Shown: one piece after another, positions 32,132 through 40,360 of the stretch
Layout of the letters: the number at the start of each line of letters is the position of its first letter
Numbering within the stretch: position 1 is the first letter of the stretch
NCBI RefSeq assembly: GCF_029773605.1
Contig: NZ_CP103807.1
Location: forward strand, 558,001-622,000
From: Actinobacillus genomosp. 2
GTDB lineage: Bacteria; Pseudomonadota; Gammaproteobacteria; Enterobacterales; Pasteurellaceae
Length of the DNA stretch: 64,000 nucleotides
Direction: 5' to 3'
Program-made: the position numbers and the translations under genes
Notes under the pieces: model-generated
Seen by the model: the letters and a program-made list of their open reading frames with translations, nothing else
Told to the model about the DNA's origin: nothing
Databases searched by the model: none

Positions 32132-33753
32132 AAGCAAAAGACTTTGAAAAAGAACTGGAGGCTTTACGCCATCAGATACAACGTAATATCGAAGCAAACT
32201 TTGAAGGTTGGGACGACACGCCAAAAGCGATTAGCGAACGTCGTCAGAAAGTGTTAGATCCTGTACACGGTTTTGAATACTTTGTGCAAGCATACTTTCC
32301 ACATTACGTGCGATCTGAACACAAGTCTCAGTTGCACCATTACTTATTTGAGAACTTACCGTTTTCGGTAAGTGATCTAAGTAAATCGGTACGTCAAGCG
32401 ATTGCCGCTCCTCGTGGTGAGGCTAAATCCACGATTTGTACACAGCTATTCCCACTGTGGTGCTTAGTTCGTGATTTAAAAAGATACATCATTATTGCGA
32501 TGGATACGAAAGAACAGGCATACAGTATGCTTGAAGCTATTAAAGTGGAAATTGAATCTAATCCTCGATTAAGAATTGACTTTCCAGAGGTTGCACAAGG
32601 TAAAGTTTGGCGTGCCGGTGTCATTATGACAGCTAAAAATCAAAAAGTTGAGGCTGTTGGTGCAGGTCAAAAATTGCGTGGTCGTCGCCATGGAGCATAT
32701 CGTCCTGATTTAGTTGTACTTGATGATATCGAAAATGATGAAAGCGTAGAAACACCCGCTCAGCGTAATAAATTGCATAACTGGGTTTTAAAAGCGGTTT
32801 TAAAACTTGGGGCTGCTGGCGAAAAGTTTGATGTTATCTATGTAGGCACAATTCTTCATTATGACAGTGTTCTGAGTAGGGTTTTAAATACTAAGGGCTG
32901 GAAACGAGTACGCTTTAAAGCCATTTTACGCTTTCCTGACAATATGGTGTTATGGGATGAGTGGGAGAATATTTATCTCTCCGAAGAGGGGGATGATGAC
33001 ACATTATCTGACTTATTCTACCAGCAACATAAAGCCGAAATGGATAAGGGGGCTGTCGTATCGTGGCTGGCTCGTCCAATCCTATACCTGATGAAAATCC
33101 GAGCTAGTGACGGACATTCTGCATTTGACTCCGAGTATCAAAATGACCCAGTTTCCGGCGATGATGCGATTTTTGCCAATAGCATTCAATACTGGACGGA
33201 ATTGCCGGAAGATCTGATTTATTTCGGGGCGTTAGACCCGTCTATGGGTAAAGCCGGAGCAAGCAGAGACCCGTCTGCAATTTTGGTGGGGGGCTATCAT
33301 CGTGAGAGTGGCAAGCTCTATGTGGTTGAGGCACAAATTAAGAAACGTCTGCCAGATTTGATTATTGAGGATGTTATCCGCTTGCACTCTCAATATAACT
33401 GCCACCGCTGGTTTGTGGAGACAGTCCAATTTCAGGAGTTTTTACAAACGGAACTCGTCAAGCGGTCGGCACAACGTGGTAAACCTGTTCCGGCGACAGC
33501 AACAAAACCAAACAGCGACAAAATGCTGCGAATTGAGAGCCTACAACCGCATATCGCAAACGGATTGATTTTGCTACACCGCTCTCAAAGTACACTCGAA
33601 AGCCAGCTACGCCATTTTCCAAAAGCCGACCATGATGACGGTCCAGATGCGTTGGAAATGTTATGGCGAAATGCAGTCAGTAGCTCAGCTCCGATTGAAT
33701 GGGAAAGTGTGGGTGATTTTGATGGCGAATATCGTAGTAAATGGCGACATTAA
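32128..33753 (+). CDS. Terminase large subunit (Mu gp28-like)
   Basis: I start at ATG 32128; a longer frame lacks a ribosome site. The 541-residue protein has the ATPase Walker A AAPRGEAKST near residue 90 and Walker B PDLVVLDDIEND near 195. The RNase H-like nuclease begins YFGALDPSMGKAGASRD near 362. It packages DNA from the integrated phage copy into heads together with some host DNA. A hairpin terminator follows. Confidence 0.92.
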   Translation: MKAKDFEKELEALRHQIQRNIEANFEGWDDTPKAISERRQKVLDPVHGFEYFVQAYFPHYVRSEHKSQLHHYLFENLPFSVSDLSKSVRQAIAAPRGEAKSTICTQLFPLWCLVRDLKRYIIIAMDTKEQAYSMLEAIKVEIESNPRLRIDFPEVAQGKVWRAGVIMTAKNQKVEAVGAGQKLRGRRHGAYRPDLVVLDDIENDESVETPAQRNKLHNWVLKAVLKLGAAGEKFDVIYVGTILHYDSVLSRVLNTKGWKRVRFKAILRFPDNMVLWDEWENIYLSEEGDDDTLSDLFYQQHKAEMDKGAVVSWLARPILYLMKIRASDGHSAFDSEYQNDPVSGDDAIFANSIQYWTELPEDLIYFGALDPSMGKAGASRDPSAILVGGYHRESGKLYVVEAQIKKRLPDLIIEDVIRLHSQYNCHRWFVETVQFQEFLQTELVKRSAQRGKPVPATATKPNSDKMLRIESLQPHIANGLILLHRSQSTLESQLRHFPKADHDDGPDALEMLWRNAVSSSAPIEWESVGDFDGEYRSKWRH

Positions 33754-33761
33754 ATAACATT

Positions 33762-33785
33762 CAGCCCCTTAGGGGCTGTTTTTGT
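33762..33785 (+). terminator. Hairpin after terminase
   Basis: CAGCCCC / GGGGCTG with a short loop followed by TTTTTG, placed between terminase and portal. It probably gives partial termination in the late operon. Confidence 0.65.
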
Positions 33786-33796
33786 AAGGAATCAAA

Positions 33797-35410
33797 ATGG
33801 CAAAAAATAAGCATAAAAAACAGATTAAACCCGTTTTAAAACCGATTAAAGATCAGGCATTGCAAACCGATTTAGCCGAAATTACCGCAACAGGTCGAGT
33901 GCTATCAGAACACCCAAGCAATTTTATTACACCGGCAAAAATGAAAGCCATTTTTGACGATGCGGAAAATGGTGATATTACTGCTCAGCACGAATTATTT
34001 ATGGATATTGAGGAGAGAGATAGCTCCATTTTTGCCAATATTCAAACCCGTAAGCGTGCGGTATTGGGGGTGGATTGGGTAATTAAAGCTCCACGCAATG
34101 CGACACCGCAAGAAGAAAAATTACGTGATGAGGTGGACGAATTATTTTATCAAATCGGCAACCTAGAAGATTTGATGATGGACTGTATGGATGCAATAGG
34201 TCACGGCTTTTCTGCCCTTGAAATTGAGTGGCAATTTAACGGCAAACAATGGTTACCGGTCATCTTTAGTCATCGTCCGCAGTCTTGGTTTAAGTGGGAT
34301 AAGGTGGATAATTTACTACTTAAAACGCCACAAAACCAAGATGGCGAGCCATTGCGTGATTTTGGTTGGGTTGTGCATACACATAAATCACGCTCAACAC
34401 AGGCAGCTCGTAATAACTTATTCCGTACGCTTGCTTGGCTCTATATGTTTAAACATTACTCTATTCACGATTTCGCTGAATTTTTAGAGTTGTACGGCAT
34501 GCCGATTCGTATCGGTAAGTATGGTGCGGGAGCGTCAAAAGGCGAAAAGGAAACGCTCAAACGTGCATTGGCTGAAATTGGACACAACGCTGCCGGAATT
34601 ATGCCGGAATCAATGAGTATTGAATTACATAATGCGGCAAATACCGGTGCTGGCTCGGGAAATAATCCGTTTTTGCAAATGGTGGATTGGTGTGAGAAAT
34701 CTATTGCTCGCTTGATTTTAGGGCAAACATTGACCAGTGGCGCAGATGGTAAAAGCTCGACCAATGCACTAGGTAATATCCACAACGAAGTACGTCGTGA
34801 TTTATTAGTCTCTGATGTTAAGCAACTAGGGCAAACATTCACACAACAGATTATTCTGCCGTTCTTGCAAATTAACTTTGCCGGGGTTGATCCAAATCGT
34901 ATACCTACTTTTGAATTTGATACCAAAGAGCCGGCGGATTTAGCTGTGTTTGCTGATAGTTTACCGAAGTTGGTGGATATTGGTATGCCTATCCCTGTTC
35001 AGTGGGCGATGGATAAACTGGGGATTCCGGAAGCACAAGAAAATGAAGCAATACTAGGTCGTGTAGCAAATCCGCAAGCGGTCGGATTATCGGCACATTT
35101 TGCAAATTGCTCTTGCGGTTGTGGGGGAAAGGTGCACGCTTTGTCGGCTCAAACTAAAACAGGCATTAAAGAGCAAGATGCGTTAGATGATTTAGCTAAC
35201 GATGCTTTTGCTGTGCCGGATTTTAACCGGCAATTTGACCCGATTACGAAAAAGGCGGTGGCGGTGGTAATGGCGTGTAGTTCTTATGATGAGGCAGCGG
35301 AGAAACTAGCGGAAGCCTATCCTGATTTAGTGAGTGAAGATCATAACCGCTATTTAGCCAATGCGTTATTTTTAGCGGATTTATTGGGGGCAGCCAATGC
35401 CGAAGGCTAA
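33797..35410 (+). CDS. Portal protein, DUF935 (Mu gp29-like)
   Basis: A 537-residue DUF935 portal (Mu gp29 has 512). Family blocks are ITAQHELFMDIEERDSSIFA near residue 55 and ILGQTLTSGADGKSSTNALG near 310. It forms the packaging ring. A Cys-rich patch NCSCGCGGKVHAL (about 435-447) is an unusual insert. It overlaps the F gene by 14 bases. Confidence 0.92.
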   Translation: MAKNKHKKQIKPVLKPIKDQALQTDLAEITATGRVLSEHPSNFITPAKMKAIFDDAENGDITAQHELFMDIEERDSSIFANIQTRKRAVLGVDWVIKAPRNATPQEEKLRDEVDELFYQIGNLEDLMMDCMDAIGHGFSALEIEWQFNGKQWLPVIFSHRPQSWFKWDKVDNLLLKTPQNQDGEPLRDFGWVVHTHKSRSTQAARNNLFRTLAWLYMFKHYSIHDFAEFLELYGMPIRIGKYGAGASKGEKETLKRALAEIGHNAAGIMPESMSIELHNAANTGAGSGNNPFLQMVDWCEKSIARLILGQTLTSGADGKSSTNALGNIHNEVRRDLLVSDVKQLGQTFTQQIILPFLQINFAGVDPNRIPTFEFDTKEPADLAVFADSLPKLVDIGMPIPVQWAMDKLGIPEAQENEAILGRVANPQAVGLSAHFANCSCGCGGKVHALSAQTKTGIKEQDALDDLANDAFAVPDFNRQFDPITKKAVAVVMACSSYDEAAEKLAEAYPDLVSEDHNRYLANALFLADLLGAANAEG

Positions 35411-36701
35411 TTTTGCGATTGGGCTAGAACCTAAGCAGGCGATTGAGTTTTTACGGCAGAAGAAGTTGCTCGCCGGTAAGGTGTTTAAGCAAGAGCTGTT
35501 TGATTCTGCTCTTGGGCGAGCCACCACTATTAGCAAACTTACTAGCCTTGAAATGACCCGTGATATTTATGAGTCAATGGAAAAAGCTCGCCGTGAGGGG
35601 AAATCCTTTAATGAGTGGAAGAAAACGCTTACGGAGGAATTTGAGCGAAAAGGCTGGATATATGGACACGACAAAGCGATTAGTCGTGGTATTGATGGTA
35701 AATTGCTTGCCGACCCGAAAACAGGCGAGCATTTTGGCACGCCTCGCCGTTTAAATACGATTTATCGTACCAATATGCAACAGGCTTATTCTGCAGCTCG
35801 TTATCAGCGTTATATGGATAACGTGGATAATCGCCCTTATTGGCAATATTCGGCGGTAGGAGACCAACGCACCCGTCCCGCTCATCAAGCCTTAAACGGT
35901 AAGATTTATCGCTATGACGATCCATTTTGGGCGACGTTTTATCCGCCGAATGGGTTTAACTGCCGTTGTACTGTAATTGCATTAGGCGAGCGTGATTTAA
36001 AGCGTAAAGGTATTGATGAGATTGGCAGTAGTGAACCGTTTTTAATTAAAGCGAAACGTCCGAAAGACAAGCAAGGCAACCAAGAAGAAACTATTGGTTT
36101 TAAACTGCCTGACGGCACGGTGCGATTGGCTGATAAAGGGTTTGATTACAATGTGGGGCGTTTAACCTATAAGCCGAATTTGGATTTATATCCTGAAAAG
36201 TTGGCTCATCAGTTTGCGAAAGCGGAAATGAGCGGGGGGGAGTTTAAGGTGGCTTTTAAGCAGTTGTCTGAGCAAGTGGCGAAGATTAAGACGGGCAAGG
36301 ATAAATTAACCTCTGCAGAATTGTTAAATATGCGAAATCAGCTGGAGCGTAATTTTAAATTTGCAGCGGGGCGATTGAATAAATCAGACCAAGCGTTGAT
36401 TAAAACAAATACAGGAACAGTGTGGCTTTCTGATGATACTTTAGTTAAACAAATAAATAACCGTGAAGGACAAAGGTTCGAGGCTGATGTGTATGAATTA
36501 TTGCCAGAGGTTATTGCGAATGCTGATCATCTATTTGTAAATGAAAACAAACTTTATTTTTATAAGGTAATTGATGAGGTGATTTATATTTCGATAGTTA
36601 AACATATTATTCAAAGCAATGAGCTTTTTGTTGATTCGTTCTACATATCGGATGTGGGGAAATTGAGAAGTTTTTCGAAAAAATATCAGCAAATAAGATA
36701 G
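35397..36701 (+). CDS. F: Mu F-like head protein with C-terminal PBECR nuclease-like domain
   Basis: Residues 1-200 are the Mu F/SPP1 gp7 minor head protein with the hallmark RTRPAHQALNGKIYRYDDPF and YPPNGFNCRCTV (about 158-193). Residues 320-434 form a second domain with VWLSDDTLVKQ and FVDSFYISD, which I assign to the PBECR group (Barnase/EndoU/colicin E5-D/RelE-like RNases fused to MuF). F proteins can enter the cell with the DNA, so the tail may be an injected effector. The nuclease call is by pattern only. Confidence 0.82.
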   Translation: MPKANFAIGLEPKQAIEFLRQKKLLAGKVFKQELFDSALGRATTISKLTSLEMTRDIYESMEKARREGKSFNEWKKTLTEEFERKGWIYGHDKAISRGIDGKLLADPKTGEHFGTPRRLNTIYRTNMQQAYSAARYQRYMDNVDNRPYWQYSAVGDQRTRPAHQALNGKIYRYDDPFWATFYPPNGFNCRCTVIALGERDLKRKGIDEIGSSEPFLIKAKRPKDKQGNQEETIGFKLPDGTVRLADKGFDYNVGRLTYKPNLDLYPEKLAHQFAKAEMSGGEFKVAFKQLSEQVAKIKTGKDKLTSAELLNMRNQLERNFKFAAGRLNKSDQALIKTNTGTVWLSDDTLVKQINNREGQRFEADVYELLPEVIANADHLFVNENKLYFYKVIDEVIYISIVKHIIQSNELFVDSFYISDVGKLRSFSKKYQQIR

Positions 36702-36797
36702 CCACTGAGTAGGGCTCGGATTCACCTACACACAGTCCCGAGTCTATTTCACCTCTTCGCTCGCGATCGCCGAGATTATCATCGCTTTTTCAGTGGC
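36701..36797 (+). ncRNA. Structured RNA element between F and G
   Basis: GCCACTGA (36701-36708) and TCAGTGGC (36790-36797) form a perfect closing stem. Inside are stem GGCTCGG / CCGAGTC (36713-36719 with 36738-36744, one G-U) and CTCG / CGAG (36760-36763 with 36771-36774). A rival pairing exists: CACTGAG (36703-36709) can instead pair with CTCAGTG at 36833-36839, next to the G start. It contains no gene. No known RNA family was recognised. Confidence 0.6.
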
Positions 36798-36848
36798 AAG
36801 AAAAATATATACTACTTGATTTTTTAAATCAACTCAGTGAGTAAAAAA

Positions 36849-37265
36849 ATGATTGAAATTGAAATAAATGGGATTGATGAAATTATTCATACGTTAAACC
36901 TCATTGCTAACAAAACGAAGAATAAAACTAATTTAATGCGGAATATTGCCGACACAATGGAATCAGCGGTGCTGACTAACTTTGATGTCGGCGGTCGTCC
37001 GGCTTGGCTTGGTATTAAACATCGGCAAGGTTCGCCGCTTGTTGATACCGAAAACTTAATGAGTAGTATCACAAGTGATTACGATAATGATTCGGCACTA
37101 GTAGGGACGGATGAACTCTATGCGGCTATTCATCAATTCGGCGGAATGGCTGGGCGTGGGCGAAAAGTTAAGATCCCTGCTCGCCCATTTTTACAGCTCA
37201 CATCACAAGACGAGGAGGATATTTTAGATGATGTGCAAACATACTGGCAAAGACTGCTTGGATAG
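36849..37265 (+). CDS. G: Virion morphogenesis protein (Mu gpG-like)
   Basis: I start at ATG 36849; GTG 36837 is four codons upstream and also possible. The 138-residue protein has the phage virion morphogenesis pattern with WLGIKHRQGSPLVDTENLMS (about 54-73) and a C-terminal IPARPFLQLTSQDEEDI. It links to head or tail completion as in Mu G and P2 S. It is preceded by the structured element whose alternative pairing overlaps its start region. Confidence 0.85.
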   Translation: MIEIEINGIDEIIHTLNLIANKTKNKTNLMRNIADTMESAVLTNFDVGGRPAWLGIKHRQGSPLVDTENLMSSITSDYDNDSALVGTDELYAAIHQFGGMAGRGRKVKIPARPFLQLTSQDEEDILDDVQTYWQRLLG

Positions 37266-37285
37266 TTAATAAAATAACTTCGATA

Positions 37286-37316
37286 AAACGCCTCAAAATA
37301 GCGATTAGAGGCGTTT
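37286..37316 (+). terminator. Hairpin after G
   Basis: AAACGCCTC / GAGGCGTTT with a 13-base loop, followed by an AT-rich tail. It marks the end of the first late unit before gene I, where Mu also has a promoter. Confidence 0.7.
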
Positions 37317-37533
37317 AATTTGATAAAGGTATGATTTATCATTCCGTTATTTTTAAAATGAATTAAAATGTTTTAAAATGGTTTTGAAGTGATTTTATCT
37401 CGCAACTCTTTTTAAGCGGTCTTTTTTTCTGAGTTTTTTACAAATTTTCGTCATTTGTAGAAGTCCCTCCTCTCTTATCTTATCCAACTATCCACTATTC
37501 TCTAACCTCATTATTTTATTTTGAGGTGTTTTT
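37317..37533 (+). promoter_or_regulatory. Non-coding region before gene I with phased TTAAAATG repeats
   Basis: TTAAAATG occurs three times exactly ten bases apart (37353, 37363, 37373), one helical turn each. Phage Mu has an activator-dependent late promoter at this place, so the repeats are candidate activator sites. The rest of the region is AT-rich with a T7 run, no gene, and a GAGGTG ribosome site before the GTG start of gene I. Confidence 0.5.
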
Positions 37534-38598
37534 GTGTTTACGCAGAAATTTAAACTAAATCCTATTGCGTGTGCTTTTCAGCTAGGAAAAGAAGTGAATG
37601 GTCGTGTACAGCTTTTCCCTTATGGCTGGTTTTATCCGCAAGACGGACGTGAGGGAGGTTGGTATGTAGACGACACTAACGGTTATCAGCTCGCTGATGA
37701 CATCAATAATTTGCAAATCCAACTGATGATCGATTACGAACATCAGACCCTTTATGTAGCTGAAAACGGCAAAGGTAATCCGGCAGCTGGTTGGATGGTA
37801 AAAGCTGAATATATTTCTGAGCAAGGCATCTTCGTCGATGTGAATTGGACGAGTAAAGCCGTGGATGAAATTAAGAACGGTATTTATAAATATCTATCAC
37901 CGCTATTCTTGGCTGACAAGTCAGGACGTGTAATCAAGGTATTAAATGCAGCTTTAACCAATCGCCCTGCTTTGCACAATCTAGCCGAAGTAGTAGCAAC
38001 ATCTAGCCAATTTTCCCATTACTTAGAACTTAGTGAGGACAACTCAAAAATGAAAGAACTCTTAATTAAGCTGTTTGCATTATCCGCAACAGCAACAGAC
38101 GCAGAAATTGAAGCGGAATTGACCGCTTTATCTGCCGCAAAAGGTGACTCTAAAGTTGCTTTAAAAGATGTTTATGGTGCATTAAAAAATGCTGAAACAG
38201 AAAAAGTAGCGTTATCCGCCAAAGTGAATAACCCCGACCCTGCTAAATATGTAGCGTTAAGCGATTTGCAAGCGGTGCAAACTGAGCTGAATGGCTTAAA
38301 ACAACAGATGAACGATAAAGAGCGTGATGCGTTAATTCAAGCTGCACTCTCTGACGGTCGTTTACTACCTGCCCAAAAAGAATGGGCGGAAAATCTCGGT
38401 AAGCAGAATTTAGTTGCCTTATCCGACTTTTTAAAAACAGTCACCCCTAATCCGGCGTTAAATGGTACGCAATCGGGTGGTGAAGACCCAAATAAAGGTA
38501 CTGATAAAGTGGCGTTGAGTGCGGCTGAAATTGCAACGGCTAAGACATTAGGTTTAACCCCTGATGAATTTGCTCAAAAATATAAGGAAACTAAGTAA
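37534..38598 (+). CDS. I: Phage protease I with nested scaffold (Mu gp32-like)
   Basis: A 354-residue protein starting at GTG with GAGGTG upstream. The N-terminal half is the Mu I protease (QLMIDYEHQTLYVAENGKGNP near residue 65, and GIYKYLSPLF near 115, holding the likely His and Ser). The C-terminal half is a helical scaffold. A second start inside it makes the scaffold alone. It matures the capsid made by gene T, which overlaps its stop. Confidence 0.9.
   Translation: MFTQKFKLNPIACAFQLGKEVNGRVQLFPYGWFYPQDGREGGWYVDDTNGYQLADDINNLQIQLMIDYEHQTLYVAENGKGNPAAGWMVKAEYISEQGIFVDVNWTSKAVDEIKNGIYKYLSPLFLADKSGRVIKVLNAALTNRPALHNLAEVVATSSQFSHYLELSEDNSKMKELLIKLFALSATATDAEIEAELTALSAAKGDSKVALKDVYGALKNAETEKVALSAKVNNPDPAKYVALSDLQAVQTELNGLKQQMNDKERDALIQAALSDGRLLPAQKEWAENLGKQNLVALSDFLKTVTPNPALNGTQSGGEDPNKGTDKVALSAAEIATAKTLGLTPDEFAQKYKETK
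38050..38598 (+). CDS. Z: Nested scaffold protein Z
   Basis: An in-frame ATG at 38050 with GAGGA (38035-38039) ten bases upstream would give a 182-residue product identical to the C-terminal half of the protease. Mu makes its scaffold Z in just this way. The strong internal ribosome site supports the same here. Confidence 0.65.
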   Translation: MKELLIKLFALSATATDAEIEAELTALSAAKGDSKVALKDVYGALKNAETEKVALSAKVNNPDPAKYVALSDLQAVQTELNGLKQQMNDKERDALIQAALSDGRLLPAQKEWAENLGKQNLVALSDFLKTVTPNPALNGTQSGGEDPNKGTDKVALSAAEIATAKTLGLTPDEFAQKYKETK

Positions 38599-39515
38599 TG
38601 TTTAAAAAATCAGAATTGTTAAAAGCCCTAGATACGGCATTTAAAAAAGAATTTGGTGCAGGTTTAGCATTAATTAAACCTCAGTGGGAAATGATTGCAA
38701 TGAAGATTAGCTCATCCACCAAAACAAACACTTATGGTTGGTTGGGTCATTTCCCGAAAATGCGTGAATGGGTGGGTAAACGTCAAATTAAAAAAATGCA
38801 AGCCGAAGCCATGTCGATTGAGAATAAAACCTTTGAATCGACAGTAAGTGTGGCTCGTACCGACATTGAAGACGATCAAGTTGGTTTATTTACCCCGATT
38901 GTGCAGCAAGCCGGTCAAAGTGCGGCGGAATTGCCTGATGACTTAGTGTTTAGTTTATTGGCAAAAGGTAAAACAACCCTTTGCTATGACGGTCAGAATT
39001 TCTTTGATACAGACCACCCTGTTTACGAAAACGTAGACGGTACAGGCACAAGCAAAACTCAAAGTAATATCACTACCGGTGCAGCAAGCGGTAAGCCAGC
39101 ATTTTATATTTTAGACGATACCAATGCGATTAAGCCGTTAATTTGGCAAGAACGCACTAAGCCTGAAATCGAAACAAAGTTCGACCCGTCAAAATCGGAT
39201 ACAGTCTTCATGGAAGACGAATATCTATGGGGTGTGCGTGCTCGTGGTAATGCAGGTTTTGGTTTTTGGCAGCTAATTCATCGCGTGGAAGAATCAGAAT
39301 TGAATGCGGAAACTGTAATGGCTGTGCTTGCCAAAATGCGTATGCTCAAAGGCGATGGCGGTAAATTACTAAATATTCGCCCTAGTACTATTCTTGTGCC
39401 ACCAACGCTTGAATATGCTGCACGTCAGTTATTTGAAGCGGATGTAATTAACGGCACAAGCAACCCATTAAAAGGTGTGTTGAAAGTGGCTGTATCTGCT
39501 CAAATTGCAGAATAA
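38598..39515 (+). CDS. T: Major capsid protein (Mu gpT-like)
   Basis: A 305-residue Mu T capsid protein, the same length as in Mu. The N-terminal TKTNTYGWLGHFPKMREWVG (about 41-60) and C-terminal LLNIRPSTILVPPTLEYAAR (about 255-274) are strongly conserved in this family. It builds the head shell. It starts in a TAATG junction with gene I. Confidence 0.95.
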   Translation: MFKKSELLKALDTAFKKEFGAGLALIKPQWEMIAMKISSSTKTNTYGWLGHFPKMREWVGKRQIKKMQAEAMSIENKTFESTVSVARTDIEDDQVGLFTPIVQQAGQSAAELPDDLVFSLLAKGKTTLCYDGQNFFDTDHPVYENVDGTGTSKTQSNITTGAASGKPAFYILDDTNAIKPLIWQERTKPEIETKFDPSKSDTVFMEDEYLWGVRARGNAGFGFWQLIHRVEESELNAETVMAVLAKMRMLKGDGGKLLNIRPSTILVPPTLEYAARQLFEADVINGTSNPLKGVLKVAVSAQIAE

Positions 39516-39523
39516 TTTTCTTT

Positions 39524-39543
39524 AGGGCGTAGCAATACGCCCT
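39524..39543 (+). other. GNRA-loop hairpin after capsid gene
   Basis: AGGGCGTA-GCAA-TACGCCCT is a perfect 8-bp stem with a GCAA tetraloop and no T-run. It may stabilise or process the abundant capsid mRNA rather than end it. Confidence 0.5.
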
Positions 39544-39560
39544 TGTAAGAGGTAAAGACA

Positions 39561-39935
39561 ATGGCTAAAAAGAATCCAAAAGCAGATGAAACCAAAAATA
39601 CAGCGGGGGACGCGTTACCAACCGATAATGCTGATTCAGCTAAAACAAGCGAAGCAGACGGCACAACGGAAATGGATGAGCTACAAGATACTAAAAGCTC
39701 AAAAGATGAAACTGATTCGGATTTATTAAAAGGTGCTGAAATCATTGAGCCGATTGCTTTTCAGATTAAATTGAAAGCTATTCACCCACAGGATACTTAC
39801 GGTCGCTGCGGTTATCGTTTTAATAAAAATGAAGCGTTAGAAATCTCTCGTGATGCTTTAACCGGTGAGCAGATTATCACACTATCCCAAGACCCTTATT
39901 TAGAATTTGTGCCAGTGGTTGAGGGTAATGCCTAA
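39561..39935 (+). CDS. Mu gp35/HI1506-like protein
   Basis: A 124-residue protein with a long, acidic, low-complexity N-terminus rich in Asp, Thr and Ala (about 1-55) and a compact C-terminus (HPQDTYGRCGYRFNKNEALE). It resembles HI1506-type proteins found after the Mu capsid gene. The role is unknown; a head decoration or structural role has been suggested by position only. Confidence 0.75.
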   Translation: MAKKNPKADETKNTAGDALPTDNADSAKTSEADGTTEMDELQDTKSSKDETDSDLLKGAEIIEPIAFQIKLKAIHPQDTYGRCGYRFNKNEALEISRDALTGEQIITLSQDPYLEFVPVVEGNA

Positions 39936-40360
39936 TGTATGCGTTGGTTGATGATTTCGTGCAACGAATTGGTGAAGATGAAGCGATGCAACTCACTGAC
40001 CGTGATCGCAATGGGGTTGTTGATGAATCTTTATTGCAAGTAGCATTAGATGATTCATCTAGCCAAATCGACGGTTATTTAGCTGGGCGTTATAAATTAC
40101 CTTTGATGACTGTACCTCAAAATTTGGTACGTATTTGCTGTGATTTAGCTCGTTATCACTTAACCAGCAAATCTTTCGTAACAATGACGGAAGAGGTAGA
40201 AAACCGCTATAAGCTTTGTCTTAAAGAATTAGAGAATATCTCTAAAGGTGTGATCTCTTTGAGCCTAGATTCCGCCTCTGAGGCGGAATCAGCAGACGGA
40301 GAAAACACGGTTCAATTTTTTAATGGCGGTGAACGTATTTTCGGACGAACAAGTCGATGA
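39935..40360 (+). CDS. Mu gp36-like protein (DUF1320)
   Basis: A 141-residue DUF1320 protein (Mu gp36). Typical are QIDGYLAGRYKLPLMTVPQN (about 46-65) and LVRICCDLARYHL. The family is thought to work at the head-tail connector, like gp6-type adaptors. Near its 3' end the gene contains a perfect 23-bp palindrome. It overlaps its neighbours by one and four bases. Confidence 0.88.
   Translation: MYALVDDFVQRIGEDEAMQLTDRDRNGVVDESLLQVALDDSSSQIDGYLAGRYKLPLMTVPQNLVRICCDLARYHLTSKSFVTMTEEVENRYKLCLKELENISKGVISLSLDSASEAESADGENTVQFFNGGERIFGRTSR
40268..40290. repeat. Perfect 23-bp palindrome inside the DUF1320 gene
   Basis: GATTCCGCCTC-T-GAGGCGGAATC has two perfect 11-base arms around a single T. It encodes part of an Asp/Ser/Ala/Glu tail, so the protein does not demand this sequence. 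It is a candidate protein-binding site or RNA hairpin. Confidence 0.7.

Noticed and set aside
36701-36797. tRNA or tmRNA gene in the F-G gap
   Set aside because: The closing stem looks like an acceptor stem, but there is no T-loop GTTCGAATC-type sequence, no proper anticodon arm and no CCA context, so I call it only a structured RNA.
36701-36797. Type III antitoxin RNA
   Set aside because: Such RNAs are made of tandem repeats followed by a toxin gene and terminator. No tandem repeats are present here.
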